From Xiphophorus maculatus (taxonomy: Eukaryota > Chordata > Actinopteri > Cyprinodontiformes > Poeciliidae), in the NCBI RefSeq assembly GCF_002775205.1, contig NC_036456.1, forward strand, positions 13,605,463 to 13,669,462: DNA of 64,000 bases, read 5' to 3'. The notes below the pieces were generated by a model that worked only from the letters and a program-made list of their open reading frames with translations, had not been told where the DNA came from and made no database searches. The translations under genes were made by a program, and so were the position numbers. Below, one piece after another: positions 34,587-47,300 of the stretch (its first letter is position 1; each line of letters starts with the position of its first letter).

Positions 34587-34640
34587 TTTATTGCTCAGAA
34601 TAGAATAGAAGCAATACTTTTACATATTAATTTCTTTATT
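34587..34640 (-). terminator. Candidate polyadenylation signals of gene B
   Basis: Two minus-strand AATAAA hexamers, at 34635-34640 and 34587-34592, 750-800 bp after the stop. Both are kept at the matching place in gene A. Confidence 0.5.
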
Positions 34641-35389
34641 GGAAACAGCTACATTGCATTTTATGCCATTTAACACATCTTTCACCCTAAAGATAAATAT
34701 TGCAATAATCTCATATGAATGTAATTTAATGTTCATATTGTATATAATTAAATTTCTTCATTATTTACACGGAAATAAGCTTGCATAACACTTAAGAGCA
34801 TACTGAATACAGAAACAATCGATCTCATTGATATGTTTATATTGAAAAGAAAAACTAAATAATCACAAAGGTTTCAGACGTTCTACATTTCTTTTATCCC
34901 ACAACATTCATTTATAGAGGATTCTGGCATAAATTGTGTCACCCACTCATCAGTCATTCAGGCAATTCCTTCATTAGTATTTCAAATATATATACAGTAT
35001 ATAAATAATGAACACAATAATTAAACTTTCTATAAGAATAAAGTGCAGTTACTTTGAGAGAAAAAGTTTTAAATCCTACATCACTTCTTTAGACAACATA
35101 AATAACTCTCTCAATAGACGCAGGAAGTACACAAGTTGTTTTCTTCATAGACTGGATCCAGGATTTTGCTGCCAAAGTAACAATATCCTACTAACATCCT
35201 CACAAGTAGTACAAATAATAAATGTGGTTTTACCAGTATTTAAGTTTTTGACTGATGATTTGCTGAAACATGCTTGGAAAATGTTGACTAATTATATCTC
35301 TTAAACAAAATGCCCTCTCATGATGTCTTGGGTGGTTTCCACTTAGAATAATGTTTAAGCAGATCATCCACTAGAAATTAGCAGAGATG

Positions 35390-38300
35390 TTAGTGTTGGC
35401 TTGACAGCATCCATGACAACAGGACCATGCAGAAAGCCATGATGAGACTGATCTTGTGGCTTACTCCACTTGACACTTCTGTAAACATTGAGAAAGCAAA
35501 ACACGACGTCAACAAAATGTTTGATAATAAAACGGTTTTTAAATGTATTTTATAATTTTTGTTTATGTAGGTATTTATCTTGATATCTGAATTTATTGTA
35601 GCTTACGTGTGCCATCGACGAAAATACTAGCAGCATCAATGGTGAAGGCAGTGATGTTTGAAGCCGCCTTGACCAAAACTTGTGCAATTTCGGAGCCAGT
35701 AGGAGCAGATGCAGATACAAATCGAAGCTCCATTTCATTGATGATTGAGCCGCTTCTGTACAACAGAAAACATATGATGTGAGTTGAAAGAATTAAAAAA
35801 AAATTTTTTAGAATATTGTAAACGAATTACCTGAAAGACTTCACTGTTAGATCACTGAATGAAGAAAATGATTGCTTGTAGTATGGTTCAAGCTGAAGAA
35901 AGAAGAAAGTTTGAATCAAATCTCGATGCTAAGAGTGTAAATAACAATGCTCAATGTGTAAATAACACAACTAAACAAAGTTGTGTCATTTAGAACATTG
36001 TGGAAATTATTCATACCAAACATACAGAACAAGAAATATATTTAAGTAGAATCTCAATAAAAATGTACATTTATTTTTTGACAAAAAAAAAAGTCTTGCC
36101 ACATTGCTTAACAAGTGTAGAAAATATGTTGTGATCATTTGGCTGTTACAAATTTCAAAGAAAATTACTCACAGTTGACTTTAAAAGTGCAGCTCGGTTT
36201 TTAAATGCTGTTGAGGTCGAGTCGAGTAAATCAGCTGTAAAGGTCTCTCCGGGAGACCTAAAGGTCAGCTGCCTTACTGTTTGCACCACAGTTGTGGTTT
36301 TTGTTGTAATGGTTGTAACTGCTGCAGTTGTTGCTTTGCTGGCAGTTGACGTTCCAGGCTTTGTTGTTGCCACTCCGGTAGTGATGTTTGCAGTAGTTCC
36401 ATTAATTGTAGTTGTTGCATTGCTGGCAGTTGACATTCCAGGTTTTGTTATTGCTACTCCGGTAGTGATGTTTGCAGCAGTTTCATTAGTTGTAGTTGTT
36501 GCATTGCTGGCAGTTGACGTTCCAGGTGTTGTTGTTGCCACTCCGGTAGTGATGTTTGCAGTAGTTCCATTAGTTGTAGTTGTTGTATTTTGCAAAACTA
36601 CTGGGGCTGAAGTTGCAGGTACACCTGCCAAACAAAGACAAGCATTGAAAGCAACGTATTAGTGTGCAGAAAAACAACAAAAAAGTGAAATGTAAAATTG
36701 ATCATTTTTCTTTACCATTACAATACATTAACTAATAATTATTTGGTAAAGTGAAAGCAATAAGTAATCAACTTAATATTTATCACAATAAAAATAAACT
36801 ATGTAGTTAGTGGTTTTTGTTTTTTTAATCAGTCTGTGCATATTTTGGTCATTGAATTTTCTTTTTAGTTACTAATGTGCTGACAAATAAAGACAGGAAT
36901 TGCTTGATTTATTGTTTTAAAATTAAGTCAACTGCTTTTTCTTTATGGTGATAAAAATAACAATGAATGAAATAATTGTTTTTAAATCATATTTTTAAAG
37001 ATAATTAGCGATGACAAAGATTCTCAAAATTTCTCACTCTGCTTGGAAGTTTTCCAGTCATGTTCCACTGGGAGGTTAGCTTGGTAAAAACCAGTCCCCT
37101 GTTCTGTACTCACTTCATACAGAAGGCCTGCTCCCCCGGCTATAGAGTAATGATCGTTTACAGGAAGTGTGGATTGTGTTCAAGTTTGAAACCGCTGGCA
37201 AAGATGTAGTTCCCTAGTCCCCAGGAAGCTTCACTGAACTGGCTCATTACATGGCCAATCGTTAGCGACTCTGTAAAGTCAAATCCAATCTTTTCAAACA
37301 TCAGCAAAATCCACAACTCCTGCAATCAATAATTTCTCAGTAACCCAGGGTCCAGACCCTTTGTATGGAGCAAAGTGTAAAACAAGGGGCTTGTTTTACC
37401 AGGTGTCTTGGAAAATAAAACTTTCGCTTATTTACAGGGAAGAATGAACTGATAATGAAGGTTTCTGAGCAGGTGTTATACTTATGGAACTGATAACGGA
37501 GGTTTCAGGGAAGATGTTTTTTTCTTCCTTGTCCAACCGAAACTCCTTTGAACCGGGTTTGATTTAGGGACAGAGGTACCAATTAACCAGAGATGAGAGA
37601 AACTTAGAGAAGATCCTACAGGAGAGAGATGGGTGGAAGGCACCGTGTACGTGACTGATAAGATATAAAAGGAGAATTGTATGAATCATCTGCCTAATTA
37701 CAAAATTAGAGATACTTAGTGTCATGCTACTCCGCAGAGAATTAGGATAATTAGAAATATAATTATGAAGTAAAATTACTTGAGTAACCTTAAATATATG
37801 GCTTTATGTGTTTCAAACACTTTGTTCTTACTTATTATTTGAATGGAATTCACGTCGAATGTGACATTCAAAGTGATGTTGGGGTTATTCACAGCCTCCT
37901 TCAGTGTTGCTTGAACATCTTCAGCCTTTGGGATTGTCTCAGCTGGTGTGGTTTTATTGAACTCTACGCCAACCTCTGCTTGAGTACCATTCATTCGAAA
38001 TCTGGTGAAGGCTGGTCTGAAAAAAGAGATCAACACTCAAACTGATTTCAAATATTAAAATTCTATGTATGTGGTGGAAATAATAAATTATGTGTAATAT
38101 GTCTTTCAGATTATTTTGTTCCTAGTTGGTCATTACCACTATAAACGTAAATAAAACATACAAGTAGATGAACTTGACTAATAAAGTCAAAAGCTTACAT
38201 ACTTGAAGGAAATGATAAAACTCCGGATGAAGAGAATTCCATATCTTGCGCTGTAGATGATATCATACTGTAGAAGAGAAAACATGTTAAAATTCATTGT

Positions 38301-41300
38301 AAAATAATCCTCAGATTAAACAATTTAAATAATAAAGGATTTTGAATGGACCACTCACCACTGCTATCACTTTTACTTCAAGAGCTTTGAACTGCACACT
38401 ACTTCTGTCATTTAGCTCTTCAACAAATGGTTCAACCACAGTTGCTGCAACAACAAACACTGGAGGAGGAGCTTGAGTTGTTGTAGTCGTAGTCGTCACA
38501 AGAGTAGTTGGTGTTGTTGGAGTAGCCTTTGGTTTGGTTGGAGCAGCTGTTGTTGTAGTTGTAGCTGCTGTAGTTGTAGTTGAAGCAGTTGTAATTGTTG
38601 TTGGAGCTGCTGTAGTTGTAGTTGAAGCAGTCGTTATTGTGGTTGGAGCTACTGTTGTTGTTGTTGTAGCTGCTGTAGTTGTAGTTGCAGCAGTTGTTGT
38701 TGTGGTTGGAGCTACTGTTGTTGTGGTTGTAGCTGCTGTAGTTGTAGTTGAAGCAGTTGTAATTGTTGTTGGAGCTACTGTTGTGGTTGTAGCTGCTGTA
38801 GTTGTAGTTGAAGCAGTTGTTATTGTTGTTGGAGCTACTGTTGTTGTTGTAGCTGCTGTAGTTGTAGTTGAAGCAGTTGTTATTGTGGTTGGAGCTACTG
38901 TTGTTGTGGTTGTAGCTGCTGTAGTTGTAGTTGAAGCAGTTGTAATTGTTGTTGGAGCTACTGTTGTTGTGGCTGGAGCTTCTGTGGTTGTGGTTGGAAC
39001 CACTGTAGTTGTGGATGGAGCAGTTGTTGTGGTTGGAGCCATTGTTGTTGTTGGAGCCGCTGTTGTAGGTGAAGCAGTTGTGGTTGTGGTTGGAGCTTCT
39101 GAGATTGTGGTTGGAGCCGCTGTTGTAGGTGAAGCAGCTGTGGTTGTGGTTGGAGTTGTTGTGGTTGTGGTTGGAACCACTGTAGTTGTGGATGGAGCAG
39201 TTGTTGTGGTTGGAGCCATTGTTGTTGTGGTTGAAGGTGCTGTAATATTTATTGCATTTACCAAATGTGAACAGCTTAGAAGAACTGAAAAAGATTTCAG
39301 TTCTTCTAAGCTGTTCTCAAAAAGCTTAGAAGTTATAAGTTCTCAAAAAGATTTTTAGAATGTTTTGTTGATCCAACTAATTCCTTCATATTTATTGAAC
39401 AGTGTTTGTTTTCATTTGTCCTTTGCATAAATATTCAATTTTCTTAAATTAGTTTATTCCTCTTACCTGGGTCACTAATAGCAACCGTGTCTGCTAGTAC
39501 ATTGAATTCCGTGATGTTTGAAGCCTCATTAACCAAAATGTCTTCAATTAGCGTATCATTAGGAGAAGATGATGACTGAAATTCAAGGTCCACAGAGTTG
39601 ATAATTGATCCAGCACTGCAAATGTATTAGCATAATTAGTTATTGTCTACAAGTGCCTTCCTACAAAGTTTATAATTTCTTGAGCAAACTACAAAGAAAT
39701 TACCTGAATCTCATAGCTCCAGTCTTTTGGAATGAGGGGAAAGCTCTTCTGAAAAGTGGGTCAAGCTATGTGGAGAAATTAAGAATGTTAAGTGTACAAG
39801 TTTAAAAAATGGATTTTTCTGGATATCACTAGATATAAACATTATTATAATTAGTATATTTTGTTGTATTGATTTCAATAGAAATTCTACATACTCCTGT
39901 AAATGAAAAAGAATGAAAGTATATAGTGTGATGTTTGAGGAAAATTAAGACTACATTCTAGGTAAGCAACACATATTATAATATTTATAAGATACATTAG
40001 TATTTTTTTTAATTTAGAATAAAACTTAACTCACATCTTCAAGTTGAAGAGATACACAAAATATTTATATTCATATAAAAAGATATTAATTTATGAAGCA
40101 GAATTCATTTTTATAAAAATTACAATGAACACTGTTAAGTGAATAACAAATGTAAACATACACGATTAATTATGTGTCCAGAGCGTGTTTGGAATCCTGA
40201 TGATGATGGGTCTCCCAAATCAGAGGTGAATACTTCATCAGACTTAAAAGTCAGTTGTCTTATTAATGCTGGAGCTGCTACAGTTGTAGTTAGAGCAGCG
40301 GTAGTTGTGGTTGGAACCGCTGTGGTTGTAGTTGGAGCAGCTGTGGTTGTGGTTGGAGTAGCTGTAGTTGTGGTTGAAGCTTCTGTGGTTGTGGTTGGAG
40401 CTTCTGTGGTTGTGGTCGGAGCCGCTGTGGTTGTAGTTGGAGCAGCTGTGGTTGTAGTTGGAGCTACTGTTGTTGTGGTAGGAGCAGCTGTGGTTGTGGT
40501 TGGAGCCACTGTGGTTGTGGTTGGAGCCGCTGTGGTTGTGGTTGGAGCAGCTGTGGTTGTGGTTGGAGCCTCTGTGGTTGTAGTCGGAGCAGCTGTGGTT
40601 GTGGTTGGAGCAGCTGTGGTTGTGGTTGGAGCTTCTGTTGTTGTAGTTGTAGCTTCTGTGGTTGTGGTTGGGGCTGTTGTGCTTGTGGTTGGAGGTGCTG
40701 TGGTTGTAGCTGGAGACGCTGTATTTGTGGTCGGAGCAGCTGTTGTTGTGGTTGGAGCCTCTGTGGTTGTAGTCGGAGCTGCTGTGGTTGTGGTTGGAGC
40801 AGCTGTGCTTGTGGTTGGAGCTTCTGTGGTTGTGGTTGGAGGAGCTGTGGTTGTGGTTGGAGCAGCTGTGGATGTAGGTGGAGCCGCTGTGGTTGTGGTC
40901 GGAGCTGCTGTGGTTGTGGTTGGAGCAGCTGTGGTTGTGGTTGGAGCTTCTGTGGTTGTGGTTGGAGCCACTGTGGTTGTAGTTGGAGCCGCTGTGGTTG
41001 TGGTTGGAGCCTCTGTAGTTGTGGTTGGAGCCTCTGTGGTTGTGGTTACAGCAGCTGTTGTTGTGGTTGGCGCTGCTGTGGTTGTGGTTGGAGACTCTGT
41101 GGTTGTAGTTGGAGCAGCTGTTGTTGTGGTTGGAGCTGCTGTGGGTGTAGTTGTAGCTGCTGTGGTTGTTGTTGTAGCTGTTGTGGTTGTGGCTGGAGCT
41201 GCTGCTGTTGTGGTTGGAGCTGCTGTGGTTGTGGTTGGAGCAGCTGTTTTTGTGGTTGGAGGAACTGTGGTTGTGGTTGGAGCCGCTGTGGTTGTTGTTG

Positions 41301-44300
41301 GAGTCGTTGTGGTTGGAGAAGCTGTGGTTGTTGTTGGAGCAGCTGTGGTTGTTGTTGGAGCCGCTGTGGTTGTGGTTGGAGCAGCTGTGGTTGTAGGTGT
41401 CGCTACTGTGGTTGTGGTTGGAGCAGCTGTGGTTGTAGTTGTAGCTACTGTGGTTGTGGTTGGACCCGCTGTGGTTGTTGTAGGTGCCACTGTGGTTGTA
41501 GTTGTTGCTGCTGTGGTTGTGGCTGGAGCCGCTGTGGTTGTGGTTGGAGCAGCTGTGGTTGTAGTTGGAGCAGCTGTGGTTGTGGTTGGAGAAGCTGTGG
41601 TTGTTGTGGGAGCAGCTGTGGTTGTTGTTGGAGCCGCTGTGGTTGTGGTTGTAGCTACTGTGGTTGTGGTTGGAGACGTTGTGGTTGGAGCCGCTGTGGT
41701 TGTGATTGTAGCTGCTGTGGTTGTTGTTTGAGCCGCTGTGGTTGTGGTTGGAGCAGCTGTGGTTGTGGTTGGAGCCTCTGTTGTTGTAGTTAGAACACTT
41801 GTGGTTGTGGTTGGAGAAGCTGTGGTTGTTGTTGGAGCAGCTGTGGTTCTGGTTGTAGCTACTGTGGTTGTGGTTGGAGCAGCTGTGGTTGTAGTTGTAG
41901 CTACTGTGGTTGTGGTTGGAGGAGCTGTGGTTGTAGTTGTAGCTACTGTGGTTGTGGTTGGAGCCGCAGTGGTTATGGTTGTTGTTTTGGCTGCTGTGGT
42001 TATTGTTGGAGCCACTGTTGTTGTGGTTGGAGCAGCTGTAGTTGTAGTTGGAGCCTCTGTTGTTGTAGTTGGAGCAGCTGTGGTTGTGGTTATAGCTGCT
42101 GTGGTTGTGGTTGGAGCAGCTGTCGTTGTGGTTGTAGCTGCTGTGGTTGTTGTTGGAGCAGCTGTGGCTGTGGTTGGAGCAGCTGTGGTTGTAGTTGGAG
42201 CAGCTGTGGCTGTGGTTGTAGCTACTGTGGTTGTGGTTGTAGCTGTTGTGGTTGTGGTTGGAGCCGCTGTGGTTGTGGTCGGAGCCGCTGTGGTTGTAGT
42301 TGGAGCAGCTGTGGTTGTAGTTGGAGCTACTGTTGTTGTGGTAGGAGCAGCTGTGGTTGTGGTTGGAGCCACTGTGGTTGTGGTTGGAGCCGCTGTGGTT
42401 GTGGTTGGAGCAGCTGTGGTTGTGGTTGGAGCCTCTGTGGTTGTAGTCGGAGCAGCTGTGGTTGTGGTTGGAGCAGCTGTGGTTGTGGTTGGAGCTTCTG
42501 TTGTTGTAGTTGTAGCTTCTGTGGTTGTGGTTGGGGCTGTTGTGCTTGTGGTTGGAGGTGCTGTGGTTGTAGCTGGAGACGCTGGATTTGTGGTCGGAGC
42601 AGCTGTTGTTTTGGTTGGAGCCTCTGTGGTTGTAGTCGGAGCTGCTGTGCTTGTGGTTGGAGCTTCTGTGGTTGTGGTTGGAGCCACTGTGGTTGTAGTT
42701 GGAGCCGCTGTGGTTGTGGTTGGAGCCTCTGTAGTTGTGGTTGGAGCCTCTGTGGTTGTGGTTACAGCAGCTGTTGTTGTGGTTGGCGCTGCTGTGGTTG
42801 TGGTTGGAGACTCTGTGGTTGTAGTTGGAGCAGCTGTTGTTGTGGTTGGAGCTGCTGTGGGTGTAGTTGTAGCTGCTGTGGTTGTTGTTGTAGCTGTTGT
42901 GGTTGTGGTTGGAGCTGCTGCTGTTGTGGTTGGAGCTGCTGTGGTTGTGGTTGGAGCAGCTGTTTTTGTGGTTGGAGGAACTGTGGTTGTGGTTGGAGCC
43001 GCTGTGGTTGTTGTTGGAGTCGTTGTGGTTGGAGAAGCTGTGGTTGTTGTTGGAGCAGCTGTGGTTGTTGTTGGAGCCGCCGTGGTTGTGGTTGGAGCAG
43101 CTGTGGTTGTAGGTGTCGCTACTGTGGTTGTGGTTGGAGCAGCTGTGGTTGTAGTTTTAGCTACTGTGGTTGTGGTTGGACCCGCTGTGGTTGTTGTAGG
43201 TGCCACTGTGGTTGTAGTTGTTGCTGCTGTGGTTGTGGCTGGAGCCGCTGTGGTTGTGGTTGTAGCCGCTGTGGTTGTGGTTGGAGCAGCTGTGGTTGTA
43301 GTTGGAGCAGCTGTGGTTGTGGTTGGAGAAGCTGTGGTTGTTGTGGGAGCAGCTGTGGTTGTTGTTGGAGCCGTTGTGGTTGTAGCTACTGTGGTTGTGG
43401 TTGGAGACGTTGTGGTTGGAGCCGCTGTGGTTGTGATTGTAGCTGCTGTGGTTGTTGTTTGAGCCGCTGTGGTTGTGGTCGGAGCAGCTGTGGTTGTGGT
43501 TGGAGCCTCTGTTGTTGTAGTTAGAACACTTGTGGTTGTGGTTGGAGAAGCTGTGGTTGTTGTTGGAGCAGCTGTGGTTCTGGTTGTAGCTACTGTGGTT
43601 GTGGTTGGAGCAGCTGTGGTTGTAGTTGTAGCTACTGTGGTTGTGGTTGGAGCAGCTGTGGTTGTAGTTGTAGCTACTGTGGTTGTGGTTGGAGCCGCAG
43701 TGGTTATGGTTGTTGTTTTGGCTGCTGTGGTTGTTGTAGGAGCCACTGTTGTTGTGGTTGGAGCAGCTGTAGTTGTAGTTGGAGCCTCTGTTGTTGTAGT
43801 TGGAGCAGCTGTGGTTGTGGTTGTAGCTGCTGTGGTTGTGGTTGGAGCAGCTGTCGTTGTGGTTGTAGCTGCTGTGGTTGTTGTTGGAGCAGCTGTGGCT
43901 GTGGTTGGAGCAGCTGTGGTTGTAGTTGGACCAGCTGTGGCTGTGGTTGTAGCTACTGTGGTTGTGGTTGTAGCTGTTGTGGTTGTGGTTGGAGCCGCTG
44001 TGGTTGTGGTTGGAGCCACTGTGGTTGTAGTTGTTGCTGCTGTGGTTGTGGTTGGAGCCGTTGTGGTTGGAGCCGCTGTGGTTGTGGTTGGAGCAGCTGT
44101 GGTTGTAGATGGAGCAGCTGTGGTTGTGGTTGGAGCAGCTGTGGTTGTTGTTGGCGCCGCTGTGGTTGTAGTTGTAGCTGCTGTGGTTGTGGTTGTAGCT
44201 GCTGTTGTTGTAGTTGTAGCTGCTGTGGTTGTGGTTGGAGCCGCTGTGGATGTGGTTGGAGCAGCTGTGGTTGTGGTTGGAGCCGCTGTGGTTGTGGTTG

Positions 44301-47300
44301 TAGCTTCTGTGGTTGTGGTTGGAGTCGCTGTCATTGTGGTTGTAGCTGCTGTGGTTGTTGTTGGAGCCGCTGTGGTTGTGGTTGTTGCTGCTGTGGTCGT
44401 GGTTGTAGCCACTGTGGTTGTGGTTGGAGCCGCTGTGGTTGTGGTTGTAGCTGCTGTGGTTGTGGTTGGAGCAGCTGTGGTTGTGATTGGAGCCGCTGTG
44501 GTTGTGGTTGTAGCTACTGTGGTTGTGGTTGGAGCAGCTGTGGTTGTTGTTGGAGCCGCTGTGGTTGTGGTTGTAGCTTCTGTGGTTGTGGTTGGAGTCG
44601 CTGTCATTGTGGTTGTAGCTGTTGTGGTTGTTGTTGGAGCCGTTGTGGTTGTAGCTACTGTGGTTGTGGTTGTAGCTGCTGTGGTTGTGGTTGGAGCCGC
44701 TGTGGTTGTTGTAGGATCCGCTGTGGTTGTAGTTGTTGCTACTGTGGTTGTGGTTGGAGCCGCTGTGGTTGTGGTTGTAGCTGCTGTGGTTGTGGTTGGA
44801 GGCCCTGTGGTTGTGGTTGGAGCTGCTGTTGTTGTGGTTGGAGCACCTGTTGTTGTGGTATGAACTGCTGTGGTTGTGGTTGGAGCCGCTGTGGTTGTTG
44901 TTGGAGAAGCTGTGGTTGTTGTTGGAGCCGCTGTGGTTGTGGTTGTAGCTGCTGTGGTTGTGGTTGTAGCTGCTGTGGTTGTAGTTGTAGCAGCTGTGGT
45001 TGTTGGAGCCGCTGTGGTTGTGGTTGTAGCTGCTGTGGTTGTGGCTGTAGCTGCTGTGGTTGTAGTTGTAGCTGCTGTGGTTGTGGTTGGAGCCGCTGTG
45101 GATGTGGTTGGAGCAGCTGTGGTTGTGGTTGTTGTTGGAGCCACTGTGGTTGTAGTTGGAGAAGCTGTGGTTGTTGTTGGAGCAGCTGTGGTTGTGGTTG
45201 TAGCTACTGTGGTTGTGGTTGGAGCAGCTGTGGTTGTAGTTGTAGCTGCTGTTGTTGTGGTTGGAGCAGCTGTGGTTGTAGTTGTAGCTGCTGTGGTTGT
45301 GGTTTTGGCTGCTGTGGTTGTGGTTGGAGCAGCTGTAGTTGTAGTTGGAGCCTCTGTTGTCCTAGTTGGAGCCGCTGTGGTTGTTGTAGGAGCCGCTGTG
45401 GTTGTAGTTGTTGCTACTGTGGTTGTGGTTGGAGCAGCTGTGGTTGTAGTTGTAGCTGCTGTGGTTGTGGTTGGAGCCACTGTGGATGTGGTTGGAGCAG
45501 CTGTGGTTGTGGTTGGAGCCGCTGTGGTTGTGGTTGGAGTCGCTGTCGTTGTGGTTGTAGCTGCTGTGGTTGTTGTTGGAGCCGCTGTGGTTGTGATTGT
45601 AACTGCTGTGGTTGTGGTTGTAGCTGCTGTGGTTATAGTTGCAGCTGCTGTGGTTGTGGTTGGAGCCGCTGTGGATGTGGTGGGAGCAGCTGTGGTTGTG
45701 GTATGAGCAGCTGTGTTTGTTGTTGGAGCCGCTGTGGTTGTGGTTGTAGCTGCTGTGGTTGTGGTTGTAGCCGCTCTGGTTGTAGTTTGAGAAGCTGTGG
45801 TTGTTGTTGGAGCAGCTGTGGTTGTGGTTGTAGCTGCTGTGGTTGTGGTTGGAGCAGCTGTGGTTGTAGTTGTAGCTGCTGTGGTTGTTGTTGGAGCAGC
45901 TGTGGTTGTGGTTGGAGCCTCTGTTGTTGTAGTTGGAGCAGCTGTGGTTGTGGTTGTAGCTGCTGTGGTTGTGGTTGTAGCTGCTGTGGTTGTAGTTGTA
46001 GCTGCTGTGGTTGTGGTTGGAGCCGCTGTGGTTGTTGTTGGAGCCACTGTGGTTGTAGTTGTTGCTGCTGTGGTAGTGGTTGGAGCTGCTGTGGTTGTGG
46101 TTGTAGCCGCTGTGGTTGTAGTTGGAGAAGCTGTGGTTGTTGTTGGAGCAGCTGTGGTTGTGGTTGTAGCTGCTGTGGTTGTGGTTGGAGCAGCTGTGGT
46201 TGTAGTTGTAGCTGCTGTGGTTGTTGTTGGAGCAGCTGTGGTTGTGGTTGGAGCAGCTGTGGTTGTGGTTGTAGCTGCTGTGGTTGTGGTTGTAGCTGCT
46301 GTGGTTGTAGTTGTAGCTGCTGTGGTTGTGGTTGGAGCCGCTGTGGTTGTCGTTGGAGCCACTGTGGTTGTAGTTGTTGCTGCTGTGGTAGTGGTTCGAG
46401 CCGTTGTGGTTGGAGCCGCTGTGGTTGTGGTTGGAGCCGTTGTGGTTGGAGCCGTTGTGGTTGGAGCAGCTGTGGTTGTAGTTGTAGCTGCTGTGGTTGT
46501 GGTTGGATCAGCTGTGGTTGTGGTTGGAGCCTCTGTTGTTGTAGTTGGAGCAGCTGTGGTTGTTGTTGGAGCCGCTGTGGTTGTGGTTGTAGCTACTGTG
46601 GTTGTGGTTGTAGCTACTGTGGTTGTGGTTGGAGCAGCTGTGGTTGTGGTTGTAGCTACTGTGGTTGTTGTTGGAGCAGCTGTGGTTGTTATTGGAGCAG
46701 CTGTGGTTGTGGTTGGAGCCGCTGTTGTTGTGGTTGGAGCCGCTGTGGTTGTGGTTGTGGCTGCTGTGGTTGTTGTTGGAGCCGCTGTCGTTGTGGTTGG
46801 AGCAGCTGTAGTTGTGGTTGTAGCTGCTGTGGTTGTGGTTGGAGCAGCTGTGGTTGTAGTTGTAGCTGCTGTGGTTGTTGTTGGAGCAGCTGTGGTTGTG
46901 GTTGGAGCAGCTGTGGTTGTGGTTGTAGCTGCTGTGGTTGTGGTTGTAGCTGCTGTGGTTGTAGTTGTAGCTGCTGTGGTTGTGGTTGGAGCCGCTGTGG
47001 TTGTCGTTGGAGCCACTGTGGTTGTAGTTGTTGCTGCTGTGGTAGTGGTTCGAGCCGTTGTGGTTGGAGCCGCTGTGGTTGTGGTTGGAGCCGTTGTGGT
47101 TGGAGCCGTTGTGGTTGGAGCAGCTGTGGTTGTAGTTGTAGCTGCTGTGGTTGTGGTTGGATCAGCTGTGGTTGTGGTTGGAGCCTCTGTTGTTGTAGTT
47201 GGAGCAGCTGTGGTTGTTGTTGGAGCCGCTGTGGTTGTGGTTGTAGCTACTGTGGTTGTGGTTGTAGCTACTGTGGTTGTGGTTGGAGCAGCTGTGGTTG

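Larger units (their letters stand above)
34370..39240. repeat. Segmental duplication, gene B 3' half
   Basis: Near-identical to gene A 55368 upward (spacing about 20.99 kb), covering 3' UTR, last exon, SEA3, PTS3, SEA2 and the introns between. Confidence 0.85.

Noticed and set aside
37801-38045. Plus-strand 79-codon frame recurring at 58803 and 60939
   Set aside because: Antisense of the SEA2 exon; its recurrence only reflects the duplicated exon.
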